Source of the DNA: Candidatus Poribacteria bacterium
Lineage (GTDB): Bacteria; Poribacteria; WGA-4E; WGA-3G
Reading direction: 5' to 3'
Length of the DNA stretch: 64,000 nucleotides
Assembly (NCBI GenBank): GCA_028821605.1
Contig: JAPPFM010000017.1
Coordinates: 35,049-99,048, forward strand
The translations under genes were made by a program, and so were the position numbers. Each line of letters opens with the position of its first letter. The first letter of the stretch is position 1. Below, in pieces: positions 16,624 to 26,120 of this stretch. The notes under the pieces are model-generated. The model was not told the origin of the DNA, did no database searches, and was given only the letters and a program-made list of their open reading frames with translations.

Positions 16624-19600
16624 ATGAAAGTTAATCGAATTTTGATGGTCACACTTTTTTTCTTTTCTATCACAGTGCTAATTGGCGCGTGCCAACAGCA
16701 GGCGAACGCGGCAGAGTTTATCTTTGATGGATATCGGATTGATGCCCAGCTCCAATCATACCGCAATAGTTCTGTAAACCAGCACGGTTTCCTCGATTTA
16801 ATTCAACTCAACTCCAGCGGTGAACTTGAGCTTATGTATGGTATTCAGGAACTGTCTGTAACGGACCGGAACGGGATGAAAGTCCCCTGGGAGGAAGCGA
16901 AATCTATTCTCTCTCAAGCATTAATGCGGGATCTTCACAAGGATGATTCCCAACCCTGGTCTTTGACCGATTGGATTTTGCCAGTAACCAAATTTATCCC
17001 TGTGCGAACTGACAGCGGACACATCTTTGAGGTCGTAGCCACTGGTGGTTTTAGTGAGGTAGGGCATCGTGCTGGTGTTGTAAATACAGTCAAGGCTCAT
17101 AACTCTCGTGTGGAACTTTATAAGACAGCGATACTTCGCGCAATAGCCATGGAACAGACGCGCTATTTCTTTGAAGAGGTTCTGAAGGATGATGTCTACA
17201 CCAAAGCATTAGATTTAGGTGAGAGCGCAGCAAAGTTAGGTTTGGAAGCGGCAGACTTCACTGACCAGATTGCGACCAGGTACGTTCAGCTGCGCATCCA
17301 AAGTGGAGCGACTCAGGCTATGGCACACGGAGCGTCCGCAAAAGTTGTGCAGCTTATTGGAAACAAAGTGAAAACACGGTTCGCACAAACACTCACAGGC
17401 AAGCTTGCTAAGGGCGCGCGAGTTTTCAGGGGAGCGAACAAGATTCTCGGATCCATCGGAGTAGCCCTCGAGGTCGTGGCGAATGTCCAAGATCAAACCG
17501 AACGGGATCGTATGTTGTTCCAACTCCGCAACGATTTGGTGGTATTGCAGGGGCTAAATGATATGCTGGCGTTGATGGAAGCACATGTTGAGCTAGGAAC
17601 TGACTCAGCGATAGGAACTGACCCAGCAATGATCGACGGGATAGAAGCTGCCCTTTATGAATTAGCCGATCTCAGCAGTTGGCGTTGGGAATCTGTAGGG
17701 AAAGGAGTTCTAAAATCATCCCCCGCCGTGTTATCTTATTTGGGGAAGCTAACGCTCATAAAACTCGGAGTCGCGGGACCTTGGGGATTTGTAGCTGGAC
17801 TCGCAATATACCAAACCGGTGAAGCATTTAAAGCATGGAATGAGTGGGAACAATCGATTTTGACACTATCAGCCTGCAGGAACTTGGGTAATTATCTACA
17901 TAGGAGTGGGGGTGTAGAAAATCCAAATTCCCGGATCTTGAAACTCACTCACGGACATTTTGTTACGGATCAGGAACCGGGGTTTCCAGTGCGGGAGTTG
18001 GTCAGTTTTCGGGCGCGCCTAGCAGCGGAAGGCTCAGCATGGTTTTACAACATCATCTGGGCGAAACGTTGGAGCAACTGGTTGAATGCAGCCAACATCG
18101 GTGATTCACTCGGAAAAGCACTCCCAGAACTCATTTTCAAAATTAGAACAGGTCAGGACCCACAAGAGCATTGGAAGACATTAGTAACTGAAAGGGGAAC
18201 AGCGTTCCGTTACACGCAAGAAGTCTATACTCGTATGCCTATTTTCCTCGACCAGTTGAAACAGGTTTACGTGCCCAGACCGACCTCTGAGCCTGAACCG
18301 CCCCCCGAATCAACCTCCCTCGCCGATATCGCGCTCATCATTGACAGTTCCGGCAGTATGAGGAATGAGGATCCGAAGAACTTGCGCAAAGACGCAGCCA
18401 GGGACTTTATCGATTTAGCCGGCCCTACAGTCCAAATCGCAATTATTGATTTGGCCAGTAGAACAGAGACAAGTACACTTGCTCCTCTCACTTTCGCTGA
18501 TGAAATTGGAAAGATCCAGTTAAAAAACGCAGTTGACCGAATTAACTCTGATGGAGGTAATGACATAGCTACAGCACTCCGACAAGGGTTTAATGAGTTG
18601 GCTGCCTCTAATTCCAGTGCTAAGAAAGCGGCAGTGCTGCTCACCGATGGGAAGGATAATTCAAATACGCATCAAGTCGTCTTAGACTATGCCGCACGCG
18701 GCTGGTCGGTTTACACGATCGGTTTAGGAGGCGGTGTTGACAGGGAAAACCTCGAAAATATTGCCGCCGCCACCCCGAAAGGTGAATATTCTTCGGTGGA
18801 ACTGACCAATCTACAATCCGTCTACAACAAAATTCTTGCCAAAACGACTGGTCAATCTACACTCGCAAGCTACGCTGGCTATATCAACAACGGGCAGCAA
18901 ATTACAAGGAAAGTCTTGATTGATAATACCGTAGATCAGGCGAACATTTCCTGCAACTGGCAGGGGAGTACCATTGAACTCATGCTTATCGATCCAGATG
19001 GCACACGGATAACGCCCCGGGATGCCGCCGCGAACCCGCGTATCATTTATCGACCCACCGATACCTCTGCCAGCTATACGCTTGAGAATCCAAAACCAGG
19101 CGAGTGGCAGATGCAGGCGACTGGGACAGATATCCCGTCTGGTGGAGAATCGTTTTATCTCGACGTAAGCGCGACTTCGGATTTTTCTACCAATCTTCTC
19201 TCCTTAGACTCAAGCTACACAGTTGGCGACACAATTCTGATCGGCATCCGTGTCGAGGAAAAAACTGGGGATACATTTACCACAGTGTCAGGAGCGATGA
19301 CTGCTGCCAAAATCGTTCGTCCAGACGGCAGAGTTGATACGCTTAACTTGTATGATGACGGTAGTCACAACGATCGCGCGGCGAACGATGGTGTCTATGC
19401 CAATAACTACCGCTCCGTCGATAAACAGGGAACATACCTCATCAAAGTGACCGCCGAAAACGGATTCTCACGTGAGATTCAGGAACAAGTCGTCGTGGGC
19501 AGTATTGATAATGTCCTTATTGATGGCAGCACTTTGACTCCCGCTGCTGGTGCCGCTCTCAAGCAAGCACCGAGTGTTATCAGTGCAGTGATCTCAGGTC

Positions 19601-21810
19601 CTGCAGGCAGAATCAACGCCAATTCCATTGTGCTGAAGGTTGATGGGAACACTGTCTCACATACTTATGATAGCATAAATCAACTCGTTTCCTATCGGCC
19701 GGGCGGTTTATCTGGGAGTTCGCACAATGTAAAACTAAGCCTCCGGGATACAAGCGGGAATACGATTGAGACGACATGGCAATTTACGATTGAATCAACA
19801 GTCACTCCTGCTCTCCATGTGTACTGGGCAGAATATGGTGGTACAATCCTGCGCGCAAACCTTGACGGCACAAACAAGCAAATTCTCGCTACTGGATTGG
19901 GCGATCACCAAAGTATTGCCGTAGACGTTGCAGGTGGAAAAATATATTGGGCAGATTGGTCATGGGCATTTCTAGGAAATCCCGGAAATGGCAAAATTCA
20001 GCGGGCAAACCTTGATGGCACGAACATTCAAGACATCGTCACAAACGAATTGTTGGGGCCAGCTGATATTGATTTGGATGTTGCAGGCGGAAAAATTTAC
20101 TGGACGAACGATGATGACGGGGATGGCGACGAGAAAATCCAGCGGGCAAACTTAGATGGAACAAACGTCCAAGACATCGTCACAAATGAGGAATTGAGTT
20201 ACTTAAATGGTATCGCCTTGGATGTTACAAGAGGAAAGGTATATTGGACACAGCTGTATAAAATCCAGCGGGCAAACTTAGATGGAACAAACGTCCAAGA
20301 TGTCTTCGTTAATCCTGGATTTACTAACATATTTGGTCTCGCGTTGGATGTTGCAGGCGGAAAGATATACTGGGGGAATCCGGGCAAGGATAAAATCCAG
20401 TGCTCGAACCTTGATGGGTCAAACGTTCAAGACATCATCACAGGGGTGAGGTCGTACAGCATCGCGTTGGATGTTGCAAGCGGAAAGATATACTGGACAG
20501 ACCCTCGCGCGGATAAAATCCAACGTGCAAACTTGGATGGCTCTAACATACAAGATGTCCTCATCGGCTTGCTTGATCCAGATGGTATCGCCCTTAGCAT
20601 TCCCTCACAAACGCCTCCTCCACCGACAGTTCCAGAAGATGTGAGCAGGTCCAAGGTGCTCTTTTCCGACGATTTTTCCAGTGGCAATTTGGATAAGTGG
20701 AAACCACGAGCGAGGATCGGAACGGTGGAAAACGGTGCATTGAAATTAGTCGGTATTCAAGGCGGGAATTATTCAGTAGACGTTATCAAGGATATATTCC
20801 CAACACAAAACTATGCCAGATACGTGCTATCTTTTGACTGGAAATCGACGGTCAAAGAAACGCCCTACGGAATAAATCATGTATCGGCATATTTTTACGA
20901 TAGGACCGGTAAACTAATAGGCCAAATGCTCGCTCTGAATACGGGGTTTCCTAATAGAACGTTTGAAGATCATGGTGGAGATTTGGTACCGGGTCGATAT
21001 GGCGGGGTGTTCAAAGTGCACGAGTCCTTCGATTGGGAGCGGGTGACGCTTGATACTGCAACTGCAGTTCCGCGTCTAAATGTGGCGGATGTTCATAGGA
21101 TCCACTTAAGAGCGGAGGTGTATAACGATGCCGGTAGTGGCGGAGACCTTTACGTCGATAATTTTTCCTTCGCTGGGGTATCGGGGACACCGCGGGTAGT
21201 CCGGGAGGATGTGAACGGCGATGGAGTCGTGGATCTCCAAGATACAGCCATGGTTACCGCGAACTTGGGCCAAACAGGTGAGAATGAAGCCGATGTTAAC
21301 GGTGATGGCGTTGTCAATGTAGACGATCTCGTGCTGGTTTTGGCAGCGATAGAAAATGCGCTCGCTGCACCCGCTGTGCGCACACAGCTCCATCAATTGT
21401 TCACTGCTAAAGAGGTGCAACAGTGGTTAGCAGAAGCTCGGCTATCGGGAGATACCTCACCTGCCTATTTGCGAGGGATTGCTGTGCTTGAGCAGATATT
21501 GGCACTCTTGACACCGAAAAAGACCACGCTGTTGGCGAACTACCCGAATCCATTCAATCCAGAGACATGGATACCGTATCGCTTGGCAGTACCCGCGGAA
21601 GTCACGCTGACCATCTATGCGGTGAATGGACAGGTGGTGCGGACCTTGGCATTAGGGCATCAGGCAGCAGGTTTCTATGAGAGCCGGAGCCGTGCGGCGT
21701 ATTGGGATGGCAGGAACGCACAGGGTGAGTCTGTTGCAAGTGGTATCTATTTCTATACGCTGTCCGCTGGCGATTTTACCGCAACGGGAAAATTGCTGAT
21801 ACGGAAATAG
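16624..21810 (+). CDS. Giant secreted lipoprotein: VWA, YWTD propeller, dockerin, FlgD-like C-terminus
   Basis: 1728 residues with AGGAG about 12 bases upstream of the ATG. A lipoprotein signal peptide ends at LIGAC (Cys23). Residues ~30-560 are an unrecognised helical region. A VWA domain at ~567-740 has a full MIDAS (DSSGSMRNED, then LLTDGKDN). Ig-like beta-sandwiches follow. Residues ~1065-1325 hold about six YWTD/LDLR-type repeats (GKIYWTD...KIQRANLDGTN), forming a propeller. Next is a concanavalin/carbohydrate-binding-like domain (~1345-1510), a dockerin-like calcium repeat pair (DVNGDGVVDLQD and DVNGDGVVNVDD, ~1528-1577), and a C-terminal FlgD-Ig/T9SS-like domain starting NYPNPFNPETWIPY (~1637). 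It is a likely surface adhesion or matrix protein. A lipoprotein signal together with a sorting-type C-terminus is notable. Confidence 0.88.
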   Translation: MKVNRILMVTLFFFSITVLIGACQQQANAAEFIFDGYRIDAQLQSYRNSSVNQHGFLDLIQLNSSGELELMYGIQELSVTDRNGMKVPWEEAKSILSQALMRDLHKDDSQPWSLTDWILPVTKFIPVRTDSGHIFEVVATGGFSEVGHRAGVVNTVKAHNSRVELYKTAILRAIAMEQTRYFFEEVLKDDVYTKALDLGESAAKLGLEAADFTDQIATRYVQLRIQSGATQAMAHGASAKVVQLIGNKVKTRFAQTLTGKLAKGARVFRGANKILGSIGVALEVVANVQDQTERDRMLFQLRNDLVVLQGLNDMLALMEAHVELGTDSAIGTDPAMIDGIEAALYELADLSSWRWESVGKGVLKSSPAVLSYLGKLTLIKLGVAGPWGFVAGLAIYQTGEAFKAWNEWEQSILTLSACRNLGNYLHRSGGVENPNSRILKLTHGHFVTDQEPGFPVRELVSFRARLAAEGSAWFYNIIWAKRWSNWLNAANIGDSLGKALPELIFKIRTGQDPQEHWKTLVTERGTAFRYTQEVYTRMPIFLDQLKQVYVPRPTSEPEPPPESTSLADIALIIDSSGSMRNEDPKNLRKDAARDFIDLAGPTVQIAIIDLASRTETSTLAPLTFADEIGKIQLKNAVDRINSDGGNDIATALRQGFNELAASNSSAKKAAVLLTDGKDNSNTHQVVLDYAARGWSVYTIGLGGGVDRENLENIAAATPKGEYSSVELTNLQSVYNKILAKTTGQSTLASYAGYINNGQQITRKVLIDNTVDQANISCNWQGSTIELMLIDPDGTRITPRDAAANPRIIYRPTDTSASYTLENPKPGEWQMQATGTDIPSGGESFYLDVSATSDFSTNLLSLDSSYTVGDTILIGIRVEEKTGDTFTTVSGAMTAAKIVRPDGRVDTLNLYDDGSHNDRAANDGVYANNYRSVDKQGTYLIKVTAENGFSREIQEQVVVGSIDNVLIDGSTLTPAAGAALKQAPSVISAVISGPAGRINANSIVLKVDGNTVSHTYDSINQLVSYRPGGLSGSSHNVKLSLRDTSGNTIETTWQFTIESTVTPALHVYWAEYGGTILRANLDGTNKQILATGLGDHQSIAVDVAGGKIYWADWSWAFLGNPGNGKIQRANLDGTNIQDIVTNELLGPADIDLDVAGGKIYWTNDDDGDGDEKIQRANLDGTNVQDIVTNEELSYLNGIALDVTRGKVYWTQLYKIQRANLDGTNVQDVFVNPGFTNIFGLALDVAGGKIYWGNPGKDKIQCSNLDGSNVQDIITGVRSYSIALDVASGKIYWTDPRADKIQRANLDGSNIQDVLIGLLDPDGIALSIPSQTPPPPTVPEDVSRSKVLFSDDFSSGNLDKWKPRARIGTVENGALKLVGIQGGNYSVDVIKDIFPTQNYARYVLSFDWKSTVKETPYGINHVSAYFYDRTGKLIGQMLALNTGFPNRTFEDHGGDLVPGRYGGVFKVHESFDWERVTLDTATAVPRLNVADVHRIHLRAEVYNDAGSGGDLYVDNFSFAGVSGTPRVVREDVNGDGVVDLQDTAMVTANLGQTGENEADVNGDGVVNVDDLVLVLAAIENALAAPAVRTQLHQLFTAKEVQQWLAEARLSGDTSPAYLRGIAVLEQILALLTPKKTTLLANYPNPFNPETWIPYRLAVPAEVTLTIYAVNGQVVRTLALGHQAAGFYESRSRAAYWDGRNAQGESVASGIYFYTLSAGDFTATGKLLIRK

Positions 21811-21837
21811 GTTCCGTTTGTCAGGTATAACACGAGG

Positions 21838-21868
21838 GCAGGGAGTTCTTATGGCTCCCTGCTTTTTT
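21838..21868 (+). terminator. Rho-independent terminator
   Basis: GCAGGGAG (21838-21845), loop TTCTTATGG, CTCCCTGC (21855-21862), then six T's: a textbook intrinsic terminator 27 bases after the stop of the giant lipoprotein gene. It separates that gene from the Uma2 gene, whose promoter follows immediately. Confidence 0.95.
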
Positions 21869-21882
21869 GTCACGATTTCCAC

Positions 21883-21911
21883 TTGACAAACGGAATATTA
21901 AAGCGTACAAT
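21883..21911 (+). promoter_or_regulatory. sigma70-type promoter of the Uma2 gene
   Basis: Perfect TTGACA (21883-21888), 17-base spacer, TACAAT (21906-21911), about 40 bases upstream of the Uma2 start. Confidence 0.85.
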
Positions 21912-21951
21912 GATTCTTATCAGAAATTCGCTATGAGACATCAAAAGAGAG

Positions 21952-22527
21952 ATGAAAGACATGACACAACAAGAACTTCACGAAATCGCAGAAGGCATTC
22001 GCTCACCGGAACAGGTTTCTATGACATTGGCGGAATTTCTTGAGAACGATGTAGACGGATATGAATACGTTAAAGGAGAATTAGTGCCAATGTCTCCACC
22101 AACAAGGATACATAGCAAGATTAGTGTTAACGTTATCCGGCATTTGGATCAGCATGTGCGTGAGAATCAGTTAGGGGAGGTACATGTAGAGGCAACTTTT
22201 CAGGTCGGTGAACGTGGACTGAAGCCAGATGTGGCGTTTGTTTCAACGTCCCGGTTGGGTGGAGACGAAAACAAAGGTTTCCCGATACCTCCCGATCTGG
22301 CGATTGAGGTCGTTTCGCCGACAGACGTTCAGTGGCGTGTTGCAGACAAAGCGTTTGCCTATCTGAACGCAGGAACGCGTCTCGTCTGGGTTCTGGATCC
22401 CCGTTCCAAAACGGTGACGGTCTATCGTTCGGAGAGAGACATCGCGCTGCTCACATTTGAAGACACACTCACGGGTGAGGATGTTGTACCGGGGTTTACC
22501 TGTCCGGTTTCACAACTTTTTGAGTAG
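21952..22527 (+). CDS. Uma2 family (DUF820) PD-(D/E)xK nuclease-like protein
   Basis: 191 residues from ATG 21952 (a second in-frame ATG is at 21961). The family hallmarks are clear: DGYEYVKGELVPMSPPTRIHSKI at the start, KPDVAFVS supplying the Asp, LAIEVVSPTD supplying the Glu, VADKAFAYLNAGTRLVWVLDP supplying the Lys and the YxxxG.r.vWvvDP signature. The fold is that of a PD-(D/E)xK restriction-like nuclease; the cellular function is unknown. The family is amplified in Cyanobacteria, Planctomycetes and Poribacteria. It has its own promoter and follows a terminator, so it is monocistronic or co-transcribed with the sulfatase. Confidence 0.93.
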   Translation: MKDMTQQELHEIAEGIRSPEQVSMTLAEFLENDVDGYEYVKGELVPMSPPTRIHSKISVNVIRHLDQHVRENQLGEVHVEATFQVGERGLKPDVAFVSTSRLGGDENKGFPIPPDLAIEVVSPTDVQWRVADKAFAYLNAGTRLVWVLDPRSKTVTVYRSERDIALLTFEDTLTGEDVVPGFTCPVSQLFE

Positions 22528-22654
22528 TGTTCTGTCCAGTCTAAAATTGAGGCTGGTAGGTTGGATTGAACGCATTGAAACCCAACACAACCACCTCCTA
22601 CAAATCCAATTACTGATTTCGATTGTCAAATTTCATCAGGGTACACGGAGAATC

Positions 22655-24013
22655 ATGAACAATTCTTATAAAAGCGTTATGTTTGTCATTGCTGACGATT
22701 GGAGCCGCATCGCGAAATGCTACGGAAATGATGTTATCCGAACACCGAATATTGATGCCTTTGCGGAGCGCGGGGTTGTATTTGATTACGCATTTTGCAC
22801 AAGTCCCTCGTGTGCAGTGAGTCGCGCGTGCATTCTTACGGGGCAGCACAGTCATACACATGGACAATATGGGCATTGCCACGGCATTCATGGGTTCCGC
22901 ACACACGAGTATATGCAATCGGTGCCAAAAATTCTGAAGGCACACGGATTTGCAACGGCGTGTATCGGAAAAAAACACGTTGAGCCTGAGAGTGTTTACC
23001 CCTTCGATTTTGAACCGAGGGTCGACAATCGCAGTCCTGTAGACCTGGCAGCAAAGGTTACGCAATTTCTGACCGAGAACGCGGACAGCCCCTTCTATCT
23101 CCATATCGGCAGTGGCTACCCGCATCGTGCAGGTAAGGGATTCGGAAACGATAGGACACACCCGGGTATTGAACCCCGCGCTTACGCCCCAGAGGAAATT
23201 ATTGTCCCGAATTTTCTGCCGGACGTACCTGCTGTCCGTGAGGACCTCGCTGATTATTACGAGAGCGTTTCGCGATGGGATGCTGTAGTAGGCGCGGTTT
23301 TGGAAGCACTTGACGCTTCTGGACGCGCAGATGAAACCCTTGTTTTTGTTACAACAGATCACGCAATGCCGTTTCCCGGTGCGAAGGCATCCAGTTTTGA
23401 CAGTGGACACCACTGTCCGCTGCTGATCTCCAGTCCTACGCAACAGAAGCGCGGTTTCCACAATCAGGCACTCGTCAATTGGGTTGACTTTTGTCCGACG
23501 ATGTTAGATTGGTGTGGTGTTTCACACCCGGATGCGGAAGACGCACTTCCGGGCAGCTCAATTCTCTCAATTCTTGAAGATGACAGCGCACACCCCGGCA
23601 ATGGTGATTGGGAGGAAACCTACTTCTCTCACTGCTTCCACGAGGTGACGAATTACTATCCATACCGTGTGTTACGCGGCAGGCGATATAAATACGTTCG
23701 CAACCTGGCATATCAACTGGAGACACCGCTCCCGAGCGACCTGTTCCGTTCAATTTCATGGACTGCGGTCCGGAATGACAACGTTCAGCAGCTTGGCGAA
23801 CGGCAGCGAGTGGATTTTCTACAGCAGGGTCGTGAAGCATTGTTCGATATGCAGAACGATCCAGCAGAGTCGCAAAACCTCATAGACGCACCAGAGTTAC
23901 AGGACGTAGCCAACGAGATGCGCCGAAAGGTTATTGAATTCAGACAGAAAACTCAGGACCCTTGGCTGGAGCAGTCCTTCCAAGAAGGCGAAACACAACC
24001 TTTTTTCACGTAA
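22655..24013 (+). CDS. Sulfatase (alkaline phosphatase superfamily)
   Basis: 452 residues from ATG 22655 with CGGAG upstream; the frame is open 66 codons earlier but that part overlaps the Uma2 gene in another frame. The metal-binding ADDWSR motif is at the N-terminus, and the active-site region CTSPSCAVSRACILTGQ contains the Cys that would be converted to formylglycine (Cys53). The consensus C-x-P/A-S-R here is C-A-V-S-R, with Val in the Pro/Ala position. Later metal ligands are in VTTDHA, and the C-terminal half has the usual sulfatase architecture. No signal peptide is seen, so it may be cytoplasmic. An FGE-like protein is encoded at 31338. The likely substrates are sulfated glycans. Confidence 0.93.
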   Translation: MNNSYKSVMFVIADDWSRIAKCYGNDVIRTPNIDAFAERGVVFDYAFCTSPSCAVSRACILTGQHSHTHGQYGHCHGIHGFRTHEYMQSVPKILKAHGFATACIGKKHVEPESVYPFDFEPRVDNRSPVDLAAKVTQFLTENADSPFYLHIGSGYPHRAGKGFGNDRTHPGIEPRAYAPEEIIVPNFLPDVPAVREDLADYYESVSRWDAVVGAVLEALDASGRADETLVFVTTDHAMPFPGAKASSFDSGHHCPLLISSPTQQKRGFHNQALVNWVDFCPTMLDWCGVSHPDAEDALPGSSILSILEDDSAHPGNGDWEETYFSHCFHEVTNYYPYRVLRGRRYKYVRNLAYQLETPLPSDLFRSISWTAVRNDNVQQLGERQRVDFLQQGREALFDMQNDPAESQNLIDAPELQDVANEMRRKVIEFRQKTQDPWLEQSFQEGETQPFFT

Positions 24014-24116
24014 TAGCCATCAGCAGTCAGCCATCAGAGTTGTGATTTTTACCATACAATTCACTGTCACAACTGCTCTTTGCCGGCGGCTGAAAGCCGA
24101 CTGCTGACCGCCATTA
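24011..24116. repeat. Long-TIR palindromic element, copy B
   Basis: The ends TAATAGCCATCAGCAGTCAG (24011-24030) and the inverse of 24090-24116 match over about 27 bases with several mismatches; inside, AGTTGTGA (24038-24045) and TCACAACT (24066-24073) form a second perfect pair. The whole 106 bases can fold into one long hairpin. Its first three bases are the TAA stop of the sulfatase gene. Confidence 0.8.
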
Positions 24117-24120
24117 AAAC

Positions 24121-25113
24121 ATGCAAAACTACGATTTAGAGGCAATGAATGCCCGCATCGAAGCGGATAGTGGGTTTATACAGCAGATTCTCACAGAGGT
24201 AGGAAAAGTTATCGTCGGGCAAAACGCGCTGCTGGAGAGACTCGTTATTGGGTTGCTCTGCAACGGGCATATTCTACTCGAAGGGGTACCTGGACTTGCA
24301 AAGACAACCGCCGTGAGCGCGCTCGCTCAGACAATTGACGCTTCCTTCAATCGCCTGCAGTTTACACCCGATCTACTCCCTGCTGACCTTGTCGGTACAC
24401 TCATCTACGACCAACACAAGGGCGATTTTTACACGAAGAAGGGACCCATTTTTGCCAACGTTATCCTTGCTGATGAGATAAACCGTGCACCCGCCAAAGT
24501 CCAAAGCGCGCTCCTTGAGGCGATGCAGGAACGACAAGTCACGATTGGGGACACCACCTATCCGCTCGACGACCCATTTCTCGTTCTGGCGACCCAAAAT
24601 CCGATTGAACATGAGGGCACCTATCCATTGCCTGAAGCGCAAGTGGATAGGTTTATGCTGAAAATTAAGGTTGACTACCCTTCGCATGCAGAGGAGTTGC
24701 AAATCCTTCGGCGGATGACAACCGAAGAGGTCTCCTCTATTCAACACGTGATTGCCCCGAAAGATATTATTCGGTTCCGAGAGGTCGTCCGAAACATCTA
24801 TATGGCAGAGCAGTTAGAGAACTATATTGTAGATTTGGTGTGTGCGACGCGGGCACCAGCAGCGTATCAGTTAGATGAACTCAGCACGTTGATTGAATAC
24901 GGCGCATCACCCCGCGCGACTATTTTCCTCGCCTTTGCTGCGAGGGCGAGAGCATTCCTCTCCCAGCGGGGTTATGTCACCCCTGAAGATATCCACGCAG
25001 TTGGGATGGATGTGCTAAGACACCGAGTTATTATCAGTTATGAAGCGGAAGCAGACGGACGCGATGTCGAGAGCATCATCTCGCAAGTATTCGCGAAGAT
25101 TGAGGTTCCTTAG
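24121..25113 (+). CDS. MoxR family AAA+ ATPase
   Basis: 330 residues. Walker A is GVPGLAKT (~60), Walker B VILADEINRAPAK (~115), and the MoxR signature LLEAMQERQVTIG and sensor region ATQNPIEHEGTYPLPEAQVDRFM are all present. MoxR ATPases act as chaperones that insert cofactors or activate VWA-domain partners; partners DUF58/BatA usually lie directly downstream but here a toxin-antitoxin pair follows, so the ATPase is isolated from them. The 808-residue VWA protein at 12682 is a possible partner. The ATG lies 4 bases after repeat copy B and has no obvious ribosome site. Confidence 0.96.
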   Translation: MQNYDLEAMNARIEADSGFIQQILTEVGKVIVGQNALLERLVIGLLCNGHILLEGVPGLAKTTAVSALAQTIDASFNRLQFTPDLLPADLVGTLIYDQHKGDFYTKKGPIFANVILADEINRAPAKVQSALLEAMQERQVTIGDTTYPLDDPFLVLATQNPIEHEGTYPLPEAQVDRFMLKIKVDYPSHAEELQILRRMTTEEVSSIQHVIAPKDIIRFREVVRNIYMAEQLENYIVDLVCATRAPAAYQLDELSTLIEYGASPRATIFLAFAARARAFLSQRGYVTPEDIHAVGMDVLRHRVIISYEAEADGRDVESIISQVFAKIEVP

Positions 25114-25161
25114 CTAGACATTACAAGATGTTACATTGGTTTCTATATAGATAATGTAAGT

Positions 25162-25190
25162 TTGACAACTCCGTGTGGATAGGGTATAAT
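25162..25190 (+). promoter_or_regulatory. sigma70-type promoter of the toxin-antitoxin pair
   Basis: Perfect TTGACA (25162-25167), 17-base spacer and perfect TATAAT (25185-25190), 120 bases upstream of the toxin gene. It is the best promoter in the window and is plausibly autoregulated by the HTH antitoxin. The leader 25197-25310 has no recognised motif. Confidence 0.9.
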
Positions 25191-25310
25191 TCTTTCCGAA
25201 CACATTTTGAAGGAAAATGTAAATTATCTTATAACATGGAGTCACGCAAGGTCCAATCACTCGGGTGTTTATGAGATCAATCCCAGCACAATTTGGATTA
25301 AGCACCGATA

Positions 25311-25649
25311 ATGCATAATGCACATCCGCGAGAACTGGAAGTCTATCAAACTCCAAATGGGCGAGAACCTTTCACCGAGTGGTTGGAATCCCTACGAGAT
25401 CTCAGGGTCCGCAGGCGGATTCAGGCACGACTGGACTCCCTCAAGATTGGCAATTTTGGAGATTTCCAATCTGTTGGAGATGGGGTTTTTGAACTACGCC
25501 TCCACTTCGGGGTAGGTTATCGGATCTACTATGGCGAAATTCGGAATACCATTGTTCTCCTACTCTGGGGCGGTGGTAAGTCAGGGCAAACGCGGGACAT
25601 CAATCGTGCAAAAACCTATTGGAGGGAATACAAGGAGGCACATCTATGA
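25311..25649 (+). CDS. HigB-like toxin (RelE/Gp49 family)
   Basis: 112 residues. LEVYQTPNGREPFTEWLESLRD, followed by RVRRRIQARLDSLKIGNFGDFQSVGDGVFELRLHFGVGYRIYYG and IVLLLWGGGKSGQTRDINRAKTYWREY, is the phage-derived Gp49-like HigB toxin pattern (basic helix, ELR.h.G.GYR.yy strand, LL.gG.K..Q..DI..A). Such toxins are ribosome-dependent mRNA interferases. The toxin gene comes first, as in HigBA, and its stop overlaps the antitoxin start as ATGA. Confidence 0.93.
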   Translation: MHNAHPRELEVYQTPNGREPFTEWLESLRDLRVRRRIQARLDSLKIGNFGDFQSVGDGVFELRLHFGVGYRIYYGEIRNTIVLLLWGGGKSGQTRDINRAKTYWREYKEAHL

Positions 25650-25996
25650 GAAAAATGAGGACCTTCAGCGAATACCTCATGGAAATACTTGCCGACCGCG
25701 AGGAAGCAATTGGTTTTATTGAAGCACTGTTGGAGGAGTATCATACTTTCGGAAGTACTGCTGCATTGCTACATGGGCTGCGAACCGCCGTAGAAGCACA
25801 GGGCGGGGCTTCCAAACTTGCCGAGCAAACCGACATCTCCCCAGAAATTCTCTCGAAGGCACTTGATAATAATGAGACACTGCAGATAGATACCCTCACG
25901 ATAATTCTCAAAGCCTTCGGATGTAGGCTGTCGATAGAACCATTAGAAGCCGTGATCTCGGCGGAATCCGCGGAGTACTCTGATGTTGCAGATTAG
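25646..25996 (+). CDS. HigA-like HTH antitoxin
   Basis: 116 residues from ATG 25646 (AAGGAGG 7 bases upstream). A helix-turn-helix of the addiction-module antidote type lies at ~60-105: AVEAQGGASKLAEQTDISPEILSKALDNNETLQIDTLTIILKAFGCRLSIEPL. The N-terminal half (FSEYLMEILADREEAIGFIEALLEEYHTFGSTAALLHGL) presumably binds the toxin. It overlaps the toxin gene by 4 bases, giving translational coupling. It probably neutralises the toxin and represses the promoter at 25162. Confidence 0.92.
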   Translation: MRKMRTFSEYLMEILADREEAIGFIEALLEEYHTFGSTAALLHGLRTAVEAQGGASKLAEQTDISPEILSKALDNNETLQIDTLTIILKAFGCRLSIEPLEAVISAESAEYSDVAD

Positions 25997-26077
25997 GGAG
26001 AATTGATTTTTTATCTTCCCGAGTTCGCTAGCGCGATGGAAGCACGCGCGGCGCATAATTGAATTCATTCATCTCTT

Positions 26078-26103
26078 GTAGGGCGTTTCTAAAGCACGCC
26101 TAC
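26078..26103. repeat. GTAGG-type hairpin between convergent genes
   Basis: GTAGGGCGT and ACGCCTAC fold with one bulged G around a TTCTAAAGC-type loop. It sits between the convergent antitoxin and argG genes (gap 25997-26120) and may double as a bidirectional terminator, although T-tracts are poor. Confidence 0.5.
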
Positions 26104-26120
26104 CACTAATTCGTTGCCCA

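Noticed and set aside
22610..23461. 283-codon minus-strand frame
   Set aside because: Antisense shadow of the sulfatase gene; no signal, motif or ribosome site.
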